Notes under the pieces: generated by a model
Databases searched by the model: none
What the model was told of the DNA's origin: nothing
The model's input: only the letters and a program-made list of their open reading frames with translations
Made by a program: the position numbers and the translations under genes
NCBI RefSeq assembly: GCF_029633865.1
Contig: NC_079216.1
Location: forward strand, 19,740,019-19,804,018
Direction of reading: 5' to 3'
From: Lampris incognitus
Taxonomy: Eukaryota; Chordata; Actinopteri; Lampriformes; Lampridae
Length of the DNA: 64,000 nt
In this document: piece by piece, positions 33,501-61,753 of the stretch
How the letters are laid out: each line of letters opens with the position of its first letter
Numbering within the stretch: the stretch's first letter is position 1

Positions 33501-34885
33501 GAAGGTAAACATCTCAGATCAGAAACCTTCATTCATTGGGCTTGTTGCGTTCTCTTGAAATATCTTATTTTCCCTTCAATTTATTGTCCCTTTGATTATG
33601 GTATTGTCTGTGAGTACTTTTGTACTAAGTTTAAACCATTTATTGATGTTCAAATACCATGCAGTATCACGACTATTACTATACTCATTATGTCATTTTC
33701 ATTAGTAGTAGTAGTAGTAATAGTAGTGATGTTTGTAGTGGTAGTAGCGGTAATATTAGTAGTAGCAGTAGTGGTAGTAGTAATAGTAGTAGTAATATTA
33801 GTAGTATTGGCATATTGTTATCGTTACTATTCTCATTACTAGTATGTGTAATAGTATTGCTACTACTATTACTACCACTACTATGATAATAATAGTTATT
33901 GTTATTATTATCATTATTATTATTACTATTATTATTATTGTTATTATTGATTTAATGTTAGTTTATTGGTAGTAGTAGTCATTACGGAGGGGAGAAACCC
34001 AGTTCAGTGCAATATCATGATACTAAGCCATGGTGATTTTAAGATCACAGCATTTCCCCTGAATCACAGTGTTGAAGCAGATTTGATGAAGAGAGGTTTG
34101 ATGTCATGAGTTCTAGCTTTCTAAATGTTTAAATTTGAATTGTTTGAATGTTTAGTCAGGGAAGCATACTCATGTTTTAAGCTTTTTTATCATCACATGG
34201 GGTTTAAAAGTAGATGTGTTTTGTTGCGCATTTTCTCTAGATTATTGCAGTTTTTGCATTTTGCCATAGATAAGGGGATGGAGCCTCTACAAAGTCATAA
34301 TATTGAATCACAATATTTACAGTATTGTGATATTTGGAAAATCGCTGTGTATCAAATCAGCACTGAAACACTGTAATCTTGAATTGGGAGGTACCTGCTG
34401 ATTCCCAGTCCTTGTAGTGGTAGAGGTGGTAGAAGTAAATTTAATAATTACAGTAACTAACAGTAACAGTTACAGTAACAGCAATAGTTACAGTAACAAT
34501 TACAATAACTATAACAGTTACAGTAACAACAATAGTTACAGTAACAATTACAATAACTATAACAGTAACAGCAATAGTTACAGTAACAGCAATGGTTACA
34601 GTAAAAGTTACAGTAACAACAATAGTTACAGTAACAGTTACAGTAACAGTAACAGCGGTAGGAGAAGTATATATAAGCAGAAGCAGTAGCTGTAGTTATT
34701 TCTTATGGAAAGCCTCTGAATTTCTCTCCTTGCCTTGGTGGTCAGACTTGGAGAAAAGGACCCAGGACTTGATCCAGAACAAAGAGGACAAGGCCAGAAA
34801 GGTGGCTGAGCTGCTGCAGGCGGTGGAGGTCCTGCGGAAGGAGATCGCCCAGCGTGCTGAGGACTACATTAGCTGCACGCTGTAA
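8383..34885 (+). CDS. lamb4: Laminin subunit beta-4-like, C-terminal 1,085 residues in 18 exons
   Basis: Secreted beta chain of a heterotrimeric laminin, which assembles with alpha and gamma chains through a coiled coil and builds basement membranes. Exons: 8383-8503, 8688-8868, 12123-12266, 12679-12910, 14265-14422, 17066-17290, 17958-18175, 20221-20317, 25490-25859, 26756-26916, 27848-28050, 29336-29539, 30043-30187, 31281-31479, 31910-32045, 32809-32979, 33351-33504, 34746-34885. All phases match. Order: end of laminin IV type B, eight LE modules, coiled coil I, the Cys-rich beta knob in exon 12, coiled coil II, and a cysteine three residues from the stop (the usual partner of the gamma chain). 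Presence of domain IV excludes beta-3. The lamb4 name rests on being directly upstream of a clear lamb1 in the LAMB4-LAMB1 order and on lower similarity to LAMB1; a divergent beta-1/2 paralogue is possible. The LamNT half is left of the window. Confidence 0.85.
8688..8868 (+). CDS. lamb4: lamb4 exon b: end of domain IV
   Basis: Follows a T-rich tract and AG at 8686-8687; the donor is GTAAGT. Starts [13 protein letters not shown] and ends SARINNGAV, aligning with the beta-1 run from LVLMP to the ISALLHQTGL region just before the next LE module. Enters in phase 0, leaves in phase 1. Confidence 0.88.
9131..9662 (-). mobile_element. 5'-truncated LINE (family 1), C-terminal fragment
   Basis: Read on the minus strand it encodes the end of a non-LTR retrotransposon protein: [26 protein letters not shown] and [11 protein letters not shown], preceded by [11 protein letters not shown], with several stops. 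Flanks 'ggcacagtctt' (near 9120) and 'ggcatagtctt' (near 9685) look like a target duplication with one mismatch. I cannot assign a clade. Confidence 0.75.
10248..11547 (-). mobile_element. 5'-truncated LINE (family 1) with reverse transcriptase remnant
   Basis: Same family as the 9.1-kb copy but longer. On the minus strand it carries [30 protein letters not shown], an FVDD catalytic box near 11030, then a 231-residue open C-terminal part (10245-10940). The two halves are in broken frames, so it is dead. A perfect 12-bp target duplication GTAAATAACTCA flanks it (10236-10247 and 11548-11559). The 3' end carries a short GATGA-type tail. Confidence 0.82.
11560..12122. other. lamb4 intron remainder, nothing recognised
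   Basis: AT-rich intron ending in a long T/C tract and AG at 12121-12122. Confidence 0.4.
12123..12266 (+). CDS. lamb4: lamb4 exon c: first LE module after domain IV
   Basis: Encodes [10 protein letters not shown], then [12 protein letters not shown] and [13 protein letters not shown], a complete eight-cysteine laminin EGF-like module. Phase 1 in and out; donor GTATGT at 12267. Confidence 0.9.
12679..12910 (+). CDS. lamb4: lamb4 exon d: LE module 2 and start of 3
   Basis: Encodes [13 protein letters not shown], then [23 protein letters not shown] and [10 protein letters not shown], ending in NCER. The donor at 12911 is GTCAGG. Phase 1 in, phase 2 out. Confidence 0.92.
13490..13935 (+). mobile_element. 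tRNA-derived SINE, family A, copy 1
   Basis: About 445 bp with box A-like 'gtagcgaggtggtct' and a box B 'gattcgaatcccgg', a conserved central body, and a tail 'caattggggagaaaaagg'. A 14-bp perfect target duplication AGAAAATTGAGGTC lies at 13476-13489 and 13936-13949. Confidence 0.88.
14265..14422 (+). CDS. lamb4: lamb4 exon e: end of LE 3, start of LE 4
   Basis: Starts [10 protein letters not shown] and runs through [20 protein letters not shown] to CICLNGHTG. Phase 2 in, phase 1 out; donor GTATGC. Confidence 0.9.
14565..14656 (+). repeat. SINE/LINE 3'-tail fragment with (ATGG)n
   Basis: Matches the last part of the full-length SINE at 24928-25299 ('ccaatgactgctgggatagg' to 'gagcaggataag'), ending in ATGG repeats. 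A second such fragment lies at 18338-18418. Probably 5'-truncated insertions. Confidence 0.65.
14975..15435 (+). mobile_element. SINE family A, copy 2
   Basis: Full-length head, body and G/A-rich tail of family A in the lamb4 intron after exon e. No clear target duplication seen. Confidence 0.85.
15436..16129. other. lamb4 intron, nothing recognised
   Basis: AT-rich intron DNA between two repeats; only spurious short frames. Confidence 0.35.
16130..16580. repeat. Uninterrupted copy of the dispersed repeat at 6.4/7.3 kb
   Basis: The same landmarks occur as at 6398-6560 and 7300-7445, here without SINEs between. It contains an inverted repeat: 'ggttatagtttcaaaacact' near 16303 has its reverse complement near 16555. 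This suggests a folded non-autonomous DNA element. Confidence 0.6.
16706..16930 (-). mobile_element. 5'-truncated RTE-type LINE, 3' end only
   Basis: Matches the 3' end of the large RTE at 56.7 kb on the minus strand ('ggggttgccacggcagatca' region, a (TAG)n tail at 16702-16715). The flanks carry an 11-bp duplication GTTCATGCACT (16695-16705 and 16931-16941), the signature of target-primed insertion. Confidence 0.8.
17066..17290 (+). CDS. lamb4: lamb4 exon f: end of LE 4 and LE 5
   Basis: Encodes [40 protein letters not shown] and [14 protein letters not shown], very close to beta-1/beta-2 at the same place. NLT is an N-glycosylation sequon. Phase 1 in and out. Confidence 0.93.
17958..18175 (+). 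CDS. lamb4: lamb4 exon g: LE 6 and start of LE 7, GC splice donor
   Basis: Encodes [13 protein letters not shown], the extended cysteine loop of this module, [10 protein letters not shown] and [15 protein letters not shown]. The donor is AAG|GCAAGA rather than GT: ending here keeps phase 0 and joins ICDK to VTGQCRC of the next exon, exactly as in beta-1 (CNEFTGQC). A GT-based alternative breaks the alignment. Confidence 0.88.
18338..18418 (+). repeat. SINE/LINE 3'-tail fragment with (ATGG)n
   Basis: Second isolated copy of the 'caatgactgctgggataggc' tail, ending in ATGG repeats. Confidence 0.6.
18581..19001 (+). mobile_element. SINE family A, copy 3
   Basis: Family A head 'ggggcgtccgggtagcatag', box B 'gattcgaatccccg' and tail. 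It lacks the 'ggcgactccacatgt' part of the body, a small internal deletion near 18870. Confidence 0.84.
19002..20220. other. lamb4 intron, nothing recognised
   Basis: AT-rich with no confident element. It ends with the 'tttcctccag' acceptor of exon h. Confidence 0.35.
20221..20317 (+). CDS. lamb4: lamb4 exon h: rest of LE 7
   Basis: Begins directly after 'tttcctccag' with [16 protein letters not shown], then [13 protein letters not shown]. Phase 0 in, phase 1 out; donor GTAAGC. Confidence 0.9.
20413..20956. repeat. Composite foldback repeat with tRNA-Asp-like units
   Basis: Three units, each with a tRNA-like block: plus strand near 20465-20530, plus near 20635-20690, minus near 20850-20905. 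Each has box A-like 'tagtcgactggttaacg' and box B-like 'gggttcgcgtcc'. The outer ends are inverted (TGTGTGACCAC... and ...GTGGTCGTTACA). The linker 'cagaagtgggatggcgaga' also occurs, reversed, in the 41-kb copy. It lies in the intron after lamb4 exon h. Confidence 0.65.
20980..22830 (-). mobile_element. Tc1-like transposon, inactivated
   Basis: Inverted ends starting CAGTGCATCCGGAAAGTATT, each flanked by TA. On the minus strand the transposase remains: an N-terminal helix-turn-helix part (22423 down, [14 protein letters not shown]), then LWSDETK and HDNDP of the DDE domain, then QDLNPIEHL. The gene is broken by a 207-bp insertion, frameshifts near 21470 and an in-frame stop after NPIEHL. A typical family member has about 340 residues. 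Confidence 0.9.
21786..21992 (-). mobile_element. 207-bp insert in the Tc1 transposase, Penelope-like tail with hammerhead-like core
   Basis: Bounded by a perfect 12-bp duplication TTGTTTCTCATG (21774-21785 and 21993-22004). The body holds a motif common in fish retroelement ends. Minus strand 21903-21870 reads CTGAGGA, then a 6-bp hairpin (GCCTCT / AGAGGC), then GAAAC, the order of a hammerhead ribozyme core. I infer a Penelope-like element end. Confidence 0.55.
22837..24453 (-). mobile_element. Second Tc1-like transposon, one frameshift from intact
   Basis: Inverted ends begin CACTACCGTTCAAAAGTTTG and are flanked by TA; it starts only 6 bp after the first Tc1 element. The minus-strand transposase is in two overlapping frames: 24041-23496 ([31 protein letters not shown]) and 23514-22999 ([24 protein letters not shown]). 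They are separated by a one-base frameshift near 23505. The D, D and E catalytic residues are present. Confidence 0.92.
24456..24533. repeat. (TA)n/(TG)n microsatellite
   Basis: Alternating TA then TG dinucleotides beside the right end of the second Tc1 element. Confidence 0.95.
24928..25299 (+). mobile_element. tRNA-derived SINE, family B-type head, complete
   Basis: 372 bp with box A 'ggtggtgcagtggttagcg' and box B-like 'ggcttcgagcccc', a DANA-like core, and the 'caatgactgctgggataggc' tail ending in ATGG repeats. Perfect 12-bp target duplication TGATTCTGATAC at 24916-24927 and 25300-25311. The 3' body differs from the other family B copies, so it is a subfamily with another tail. Confidence 0.9.
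25490..25859 (+). CDS. lamb4: lamb4 exon i: LE 8 and start of coiled coil
   Basis: Encodes [37 protein letters not shown] and TPCHSC, then a heptad-like helical region containing VENVTDVQ and LVNLTGQ (two NxT sequons). Largest exon of the window's lamb4 part; donor GTATGT; phase 2 out. Confidence 0.93.
26107..26452 (+). mobile_element. SINE family A, copy 4, truncated
   Basis: Starts inside box A ('tagcgtggtggtctgttccg'), so the first dozen bases are missing. It also has small internal deletions. Confidence 0.8.
26756..26916 (+). CDS. lamb4: lamb4 exon j: coiled coil
   Basis: Encodes [19 protein letters not shown] followed by a charged helical run ending VVDQEDIEG. Acceptor 'cacacag', donor GTAAAC; phase 2 in, phase 1 out. 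Confidence 0.88.
27277..27702 (+). mobile_element. SINE family A, copy 5
   Basis: Full-length family A copy between lamb4 exons j and k, with a box B-like 'gtttcgaatccccg'. Confidence 0.86.
27848..28050 (+). CDS. lamb4: lamb4 exon k: coiled coil
   Basis: Encodes [13 protein letters not shown] and a Lys/Glu-rich helix with a CC pair in [10 protein letters not shown], ending LNLNEK before GTGAGC. Phase 1 in, phase 0 out. The vicinal cysteine pair in the rod is unusual compared with beta-1 as I know it. Confidence 0.88.
28751..29184 (+). mobile_element. SINE family A, copy 6
   Basis: Full-length. A 15-bp target duplication AATAGTAAG[C/T]ACTAG lies at 28736-28750 and 29185-29199 with one mismatch. 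Confidence 0.88.
29336..29539 (+). CDS. lamb4: lamb4 exon l: beta knob
   Basis: 68 codons in phase 0. Encodes [19 protein letters not shown] and ICGGPTCKG, then returns to helix ([14 protein letters not shown]). This Cys/Gly-rich insert between the two coiled-coil segments is the hallmark of laminin beta chains. It includes a run of eight G (29381-29388) that stays in frame. Confidence 0.88.
29690..29990. repeat. Possible decayed retroelement remnant
   Basis: 'gaccgtttaaggctttaaat' and 'ggagccagtcagac' resemble a motif often repeated in fish genomes. No frame remains. Weak call. Confidence 0.3.
30043..30187 (+). CDS. lamb4: lamb4 exon m: coiled coil II
   Basis: Starts [14 protein letters not shown] and ends RRVKDYLM plus one base. 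The donor is a weak G|GTTCGT; it is chosen because it leaves phase 1, which rebuilds D from G+AT of the next exon. The stronger-looking GTATGA four bases later gives the wrong phase. Confidence 0.8.
30776..31224 (+). mobile_element. SINE family A, copy 7
   Basis: Full-length, between lamb4 exons m and n. A 15-bp duplication GAAAAAGAAAC[G/A]TTA lies at 30761-30775 and 31225-31239 with one mismatch. Confidence 0.88.
31281..31479 (+). CDS. lamb4: lamb4 exon n: coiled coil II
   Basis: Encodes [16 protein letters not shown], then [18 protein letters not shown], matching the beta-1/2 DSIE..A..VL and I..L segment. Contains an NTT sequon. Phase 1 in, phase 2 out; donor GTTAGC. Confidence 0.9.
31910..32045 (+). 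CDS. lamb4: lamb4 exon o: coiled coil II
   Basis: Encodes [17 protein letters not shown] and an alanine/lysine-rich helix ending KEQIKN before GTAAAT. Phase 2 in, phase 0 out. Confidence 0.88.
32170..32350. repeat. Imperfect CATACA and TTATTA repeats
   Basis: Low-complexity stretch in the lamb4 intron after exon o, next to a SINE. Confidence 0.7.
32359..32732 (+). mobile_element. SINE family B, copy 2
   Basis: Complete head (box B 'gggttcgaaccccagg'), body with 'gaagaactggagttggtccc' and tail 'ggatcaataaagtat' plus A-rich end. Confidence 0.86.
32809..32979 (+). CDS. lamb4: lamb4 exon p: coiled coil II
   Basis: 57 codons in phase 0, [13 protein letters not shown] to EDATDAQT, a regular amphipathic helix. 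Acceptor 'gtccacag', donor GTAAGG. Confidence 0.88.
33351..33504 (+). CDS. lamb4: lamb4 exon q: coiled coil II
   Basis: Starts [16 protein letters not shown] and ends EDKLKEIEG. Phase 0 in, phase 1 out; donor GTAAAC. Helical, highly charged. Confidence 0.88.
33670..33960. repeat. Imperfect (TAG)n/(TTA)n trinucleotide repeats
   Basis: About 290 bp of TAG/TAA then TTA/TTG units in the lamb4 intron after exon q. They create spurious Ser- and Val-rich frames. Confidence 0.9.
34440..34665. repeat. (CAGTAA/CAGTTA)n hexanucleotide array
   Basis: About 225 bp of near-hexamer units alternating CAGTAA, CAGTTA and CAATAA, ending about 80 bp before the last lamb4 exon. The frame translates as Asn/Ser/Tyr repeats but is intronic. 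Confidence 0.9.
34746..34885 (+). CDS. lamb4: lamb4 last exon: end of coiled coil and stop
   Basis: Starts [15 protein letters not shown] and ends AEDYISCTL followed by TAA at 34883-34885. The terminal cysteine sits third from the end, close to the place where beta-1 and beta-2 carry the cysteine that bonds to the gamma chain. Acceptor 'ggtggtcag'. Confidence 0.92.
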
Positions 34886-35590
34886 CCCTCAGTAAACACC
34901 TGTAGATAAGATGAGTGAGAAGACAGAATGCAGGATGAGTGACCCTTCGTTCTTACCCCAGTTCTGCTGACTTGAGCTGTAGTACGGGAGGGGAAAGTTC
35001 ATAACGTGAACAGCTGAAAATGTCATAAGAAAACCTGATTAGATTTTTGGCAGTAATCTGATGCTCTTACACAGAGAGACAGTTTAATGGTAGGCAGGTC
35101 TTGGAGTTTTGTGTAAAGATGCTTTAACATGGCTCTACAGGACAGCTTCCTTAAGCAGTAAACCCCCTGTGGCCTTATAACATCGACTCTGGAGTAGCCT
35201 CCGTCAGTATGATCAGATAGTGCTGAATGTCCCCAGACCAAACACAAGGCGTAGAAGAATTAGATGGATCCTAAGACACATTTCCCTTGTCCAATGATTT
35301 CCGGAGGACTCTTTTTTTCAATCTTTGAAATCAAAAACAAACATTTTACATTCATCAAATATCTATTGTAATTGTGCTCAGTTGGATATGCATATAGAAG
35401 CAGGTTCTGGTGAATGTCTTCTAAACTTGCATCTACACCAGCTGGAAGTCTTCATTTGGTTTTGGAGTGAAATGTTTATTTTCATCTTTAAGTCACAACT
35501 TAGGGAGACTTAACATCCAAAATGTAATTCTCATTTTCCCACTAGAGAGCGCTCTGTGACCATACACCTTCAGCTGTAACAAGGCGCTCT
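34886..35590 (+). other. Presumed lamb4 3' untranslated region
   Basis: Follows the TAA. I see no AATAAA in this stretch; an ATTAAA occurs near 36446 and an AATAAA at 36957 inside a MITE. The end of the transcript cannot be placed. Confidence 0.4.
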
Positions 35591-35680
35591 CTCTCTCTCT
35601 CCCCCTCTCTCTCTCCCCCTCTCTGTCTGTCTCAATCTCCTCCTTCTATTTCTCTTTCTTTCTGTTTCTCTCTCCTCCTT

Positions 35681-35747
<67 letters not shown>

Positions 35748-36260
35748 CCCTTTGTGTCTCTCACCCTCTCTGTTGCTGTCTCCTCCTTCGGTTTCTTTCT
35801 TTCCGTTTCTCTCTCTCCCTTTTTCCATCTCGCCCTCTCTGTCTCTCTCGCTCTCTCTCTCATTCCCTTTGTCTCTCTCCCTCTCTGTCTGTCTCTTATC
35901 TCCTCCCATTTCTCTCTTTCCATTTCCCTCTTTCTCCCCCCTCTCTCTTTCTCTCTCATTCCCTTTGTCTATCTCTCTCTCTGTGTGTCTCTATCTCCTT
36001 CTCCTTGTTTCTCTCTTTCTTTCCAGTTCTCTCTTCCTCTTTCCGTCTCTCTATCTGTCTCTGTCTCTCTCTCTCACTCTCTGTCTCTCTCTCATTCCTT
36101 TTTTCTCTGTCCCTCTCTGTCTCTATCGCCTTCGCCTTCCGTTTCTCTTTCCACTTCCCTCTCCCACCTCTCTCTCTCGCTCTGTCTCGCTGTCTCATTC
36201 CCTTTGTCTCTCTCCCTCTCTGTCTCTATCTCCTTCCGTTTCTCTTTCCGTTCCACCCCC
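35590..36260. repeat. Long CT-rich low-complexity tract
   Basis: About 670 bp of (CT)n and CTCTGTCTC/CCTTT units. Open frames through it on both strands are artefacts of composition. Confidence 0.95.
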
Positions 36261-36797
36261 CCCCCGCTATCCACTGTAACATCCAGGTGGGTTGAGAGTC
36301 GTTTTCCAAGTTGCTGCCTCACTGTCCTTCTGTTTGTAACATGACACTTCCTCTCCTGCCTCCTGTATAACTTGTAACAAAGCTACGCTACATTTTCACA
36401 TTTAAGCACAGGAAGCCTCAGCCAGCCCAGCAGAATGGATGTAAGAAGATTAAACGGTGACTGTCACTTTGTCTTCCTGCTGTGTGTGGAATGTGTCCAT
36501 TTGTTCATTTGCTTTGCAGCCATTTAAAACAGCAGATGCGCTGCCACAGTGTGACGTGTTGACTAACAACCCAGATGTGTAACTATCTTAATCCATAATA
36601 CACACAAAAACTCTGTAGTAAACAAGTTGCATGACACCATAAGGCAGGCAGCCTGTGAAATTCTTTGGGACTGAATGTCACTGAGTGCTTGCATAGTAAA
36701 AGCAAACTGCATGAGCTGTTTCAAATGTATGTTCAAAATCCATCTCCAAACTATTTTGCTTTTCAGTAAAACAGCCTATCTAATCTCACAGCTGCAT

Positions 36798-36801
<4 letters not shown>

Positions 36802-36874
<73 letters not shown>

Positions 36875-36916
36875 GTGTGTGTGTATATATGTGTATATAT
36901 ATGTATACTATATATA
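36802..36916. repeat. (AT)n/(GT)n microsatellite
   Basis: AT, GT and AT runs that abut and appear to have eaten into the end of the MITE at 36917. Confidence 0.95.
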
Positions 36917-37255
36917 CTTGGTAGATTATTTCTTTGTTGTAACAATGCTTCTTGGCAATAAATCATATACCGTTGGAAAGCCTGTTTATTTCCCTTTTAA
37001 ATGGTGCCACATTTGTAAGGAACATGCATTTGTGGGATGAGCAGCAGAGCTGAGTATGTGGGTTGCGGCCATGAAAAATTTGCCAAATCTTCTCTGCCAA
37101 TGCCAAACAGCTTATTTTGCCATTGCTATTGACTCTTGTTTTGAGCTTCTGGTACCCCAGGTGCTGACAATCAGGTGCCTGATATAAGATTTATTGCCAA
37201 GAAGCATTGTTACAACCAAGAAATAATCTACCAAACACACATTTCCTTACTTTTT
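36917..37255. mobile_element. Mariner-like MITE with long inverted repeats, copy 1
   Basis: Ends are inverted over about 70-80 bp: 'ttggtagattatttctttgt' near 36920 pairs with the 'aagaaataatctaccaa' region near 37215. The right end is CTTTTTGTGC followed by TA. The left tip is lost in the microsatellite. Internal sequence matches copy 2 at 56308 in the opposite orientation. Confidence 0.75.
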
Positions 37256-38398
37256 GTGCTAAGTATATATATATTAATATGCTTTTCCAGTCCACTGACC
37301 TCGGCAGGCTGTGCAAACACCCACGGCTTAATGGATTTTCCATTAAGTTGTTAATGGATAGCTAACATACATGTTACCTGTGTTCTGCTTGTACTTGGGG
37401 CCCTTTGTTTTTGTTTTTGGTTTTTTTTTTTAGATTGTTTTGTGGTGATTTTTATTTTGTGTGCAACAGGCCCTTGCATATAGTCGAGTCCTCCCACAGA
37501 GTAAAGACGGTCAGTAGATCTTACTCATCCATGCACGGCATCCCGGTGTGGTGGTTTATTGACCCGTGCTTTTATGTGCCATTTGTTGGGCACTTTTATT
37601 CCAACACGGCCGCAGGAGTCACGAGCGCAGACAGGGCTCGGAGTGGTTACGGTCTCCACGGAAACCGTAACCGCTGACCCCGACAGTGCCGGTGCCATGT
37701 GCCACCCCACAGCATTTACTCTCATGACTCATTTTTAAACACCATCTTTCGGGTTAGATCCAGAGGGGCTCCGTCTGCAAAGCAGCCCTAGCGGTGATTT
37801 CAATCAGTGTGACCTGAGGGCACATTTAGGCAACTAAAGCCCCTGAGAATGTGACTTCAGCTGGGGGAGTTAAAGCCTCACCTGTGGGGGAGGTAACACA
37901 CACAAAGAGAGGAATCCTGTCATGTACGGCCCCGGACCGTCTTTATATTTTCTGCGTCTGCAGGTTTAGTCGTCTAGAGCTCAAAAAGCTACGTACGTTC
38001 AAGAACCCATTGGCCCCAAAAGTCTTCCACATCAGCATCACAACCGCTTTCATCAGCCAGGTGTGACTGCACACGCCAAACATTTTGCCACGGGGGCTTG
38101 CTCATTCAGATGAAAGGTAATAATTATTATAATGTAGTGTATCTCAGCTGTAAAACTCAAATAAGGGAAACGGGAAATGAATCCCTCTTCTGCACGGCGA
38201 GCAAGCGGCTTCTGTAAGAGACCTGTAGACGTGTGCTAAGGTTTTATTAAGAAATGCTACGTCTAAACTCTGGTAGGTCTGCTGTACCTTGTAACGCTGA
38301 ATTTGGTGTCAGTGTGGATCGTAACAGTCTGTCTTTTACTGAATGAAAAGGTTGTTTAATAAAGTGTGATTTTACATCGCTGAAACATCAAAGAAGAT
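37256..38398. other. Intergenic DNA between lamb4 and lamb1
   Basis: No gene recognised. Short frames here show no family motif. Confidence 0.4.
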
Positions 38399-38460
38399 GG
38401 AATCAGTTCATCTGGATACAACGACACGCCTGTGTCATTGTATCCAGATGAACTGATTCC
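38399..38460. repeat. Palindromic hairpin
   Basis: 23-bp perfect arms (38399-38421 and 38438-38460), one C/A mismatch, a further 5-bp stem (GACAC / GTGTC) and a 4-base loop GCCT. It lies about 1.1 kb upstream of the lamb1 start codon. Confidence 0.9.
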
Positions 38461-39369
38461 ACTTTCCTTGATTTTCCTACCTGCATTACTGAGCATGCCG
38501 AAAGACATGCAGGTGGCATAATTTCACTTTAGCTACTGCTCCTCTCAGCTGATTCGATAATAAACCCCATTATCTAGATCACCGTTATTACAGGAAACTG
38601 AGTGCAGAGGTCAAACCCACAGTGTCAGGACAGTAGAGGTCACGTGAGACTGGGTACAGACCCTATCCAGGACAAGCAAAACAGGAGTGTTTACTCCTCG
38701 TGGTACACGTAACGCTGTCTGGATTCTTGGAACACAAAAGCCCACTGGATCTTTTCCCGGAGACCACCTCTCTCCCCTCGCACACACTGAATGAGGGTGG
38801 ACCTCCGCCCTTATTGTACATACAGACACACACGCACAGAGAGAGAGAGAGAATTGTGTTTTATAGGTGTAAGTGGAGTGTGTGACGCTGATCTCTCATT
38901 ACCAACACATGGACGCAGCACTGCAATTTGAGACTTGACTTGCCTTCAATAACAGGGCAGCAAAATGTGGAGTCACACACAGCCGTTGAAATCCCTGCCA
39001 GTGAAGGGAAAATTCGCTGTGCAACATCCACTGGCACGGTCTTGTAGCCCAAGCCCAGGCAGAGTAAAGCTAATAGGCTGTAATATACAGAGCCACTACT
39101 ACCTGAGCTGTGGGACACGGCGTGGTGGGGGTGGGGTTCTCCCTGCTGATTCTATAGAGGAATTTTCTTTGTCTCCAGGGGAGGTGGGTGTGTGTGTATA
39201 TGGGGGGGGGGGTTTACACACAGAGCTACCTTTTGAAATCCCATCAGCAGTGTGGAGCCTTCTCTCAAATACGTGGAGACCACGTTACGTGAGTGGGGAC
39301 GTTATGTGAGTGGGGACTGATCAGCTTGGCGATCCGTGTCCTTCCTGCCAACATGACGGTCAAATGCAG

Positions 39370-39551
39370 AGAGATAGACGCAGTGGTCAGCTCAGGAATT
39401 AAAAGTTAGGCGTTGGGGGGAGGGGAGCGTGTACGCATGCTTAAAACAGAGGAGGAGGGAAGAGGAGGAGGAGGAGGGGGGTGTCAGTCCTGTGTTGGGA
39501 GCGCACAGAGGTAACGGGACGCACAGCTGGACGGGACGCGGCTCAGCAAAC
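39370..39551 (+). promoter_or_regulatory. lamb1: Putative lamb1 core promoter and 5' UTR
   Basis: GC- and purine-rich DNA (GAGGAGG runs, 39450-39480) just upstream of the lamb1 ATG, which has a good context (aaacATGg). No TATA box is evident. The transcription start cannot be fixed from sequence. Confidence 0.4.
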
Positions 39552-60995
<21,444 letters not shown>

Positions 60996-61295
60996 GTGAG
61001 TGGGGTGCCTTGGTTGGTGCAGTGTTGATGCTTTGCCCTTAATTGTTTGGTTGTGGTTTGCAGGCAGCGTAGGTGAAGCAGTGGGTGGTGCTTGGTTCAA
61101 TTTTGGCATGAAACCAGGGCGGGGGGTCACGTGGTCACCTATCCCCCATAATTCCTCACGAGTTCCCAGACCCTGTCCTCAGTGTCTGCCCATTAATATC
61201 CATGTGTTTTGTTAAACCTCTCAAGACCCACGAAGTCAGTGAATTCCACTTTGAATATGAGCATTATTTGAAAGTATATTAAAAAATGCATTGAC

Positions 61296-61738
61296 GGGGC
61301 ATCCAGGTAGCATAGCAGTCTATTCCATTGCCTACTAACACAGGGATTGCCGGTTCGAATCCCCGTGTTACCTCCAGCTCGGTCGGGAGTCCCTACAGAC
61401 ACAAGTGGCCATGTCTGCAGGTGGGAAGCCGGATGTGGGTATGTGTCCTGGTCGCTGCACTATCGCTTCCTCTGGTCGGTCGGGGTGCCTGTTCAGGGGG
61501 GAGGGGGAACTGGGGGGAATAGCATGATCCTCCCACACACTACGTTCCCCTGGTGAAACTCCTCACTGTCGGGTGAAAAGAAGCGGCTGGTGACCTCCAC
61601 ATGTATCGGAGGAGGCGTGTGGTAGTCTGCAGCCCTCCCTGGATCGGCAGAGGGGGTGGAGCAGTGACCGGGATGGCTCGGAAGAGTGGGGTAATTGGCC
61701 GGATACAACTGGGGAGAAAAGGGGGGGGGGTCCACAAA
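61296..61738 (+). mobile_element. SINE family A, copy 11
   Basis: Full-length, perfect 15-bp duplication AAAAAATGCATTGAC at 61281-61295 and 61739-61753. Confidence 0.9.
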
Positions 61739-61753
61739 AAAAAATGCATTGAC

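Noticed and set aside
34417..34689. Asn/Ser/Tyr-rich frame before the last lamb4 exon
   Set aside because: Hexanucleotide microsatellite in an intron; the true exon starts at 34746 in another context.
35570..36344. Long Ser/Leu- and Arg/Glu-rich frames on both strands
   Set aside because: They are translations of CT/GA low-complexity DNA and have no family similarity.
38399..38460. Hairpin considered as a microRNA precursor
   Set aside because: The stem is too perfect and the loop very short for a typical precursor; no evidence of transcription. Kept only as a palindrome.
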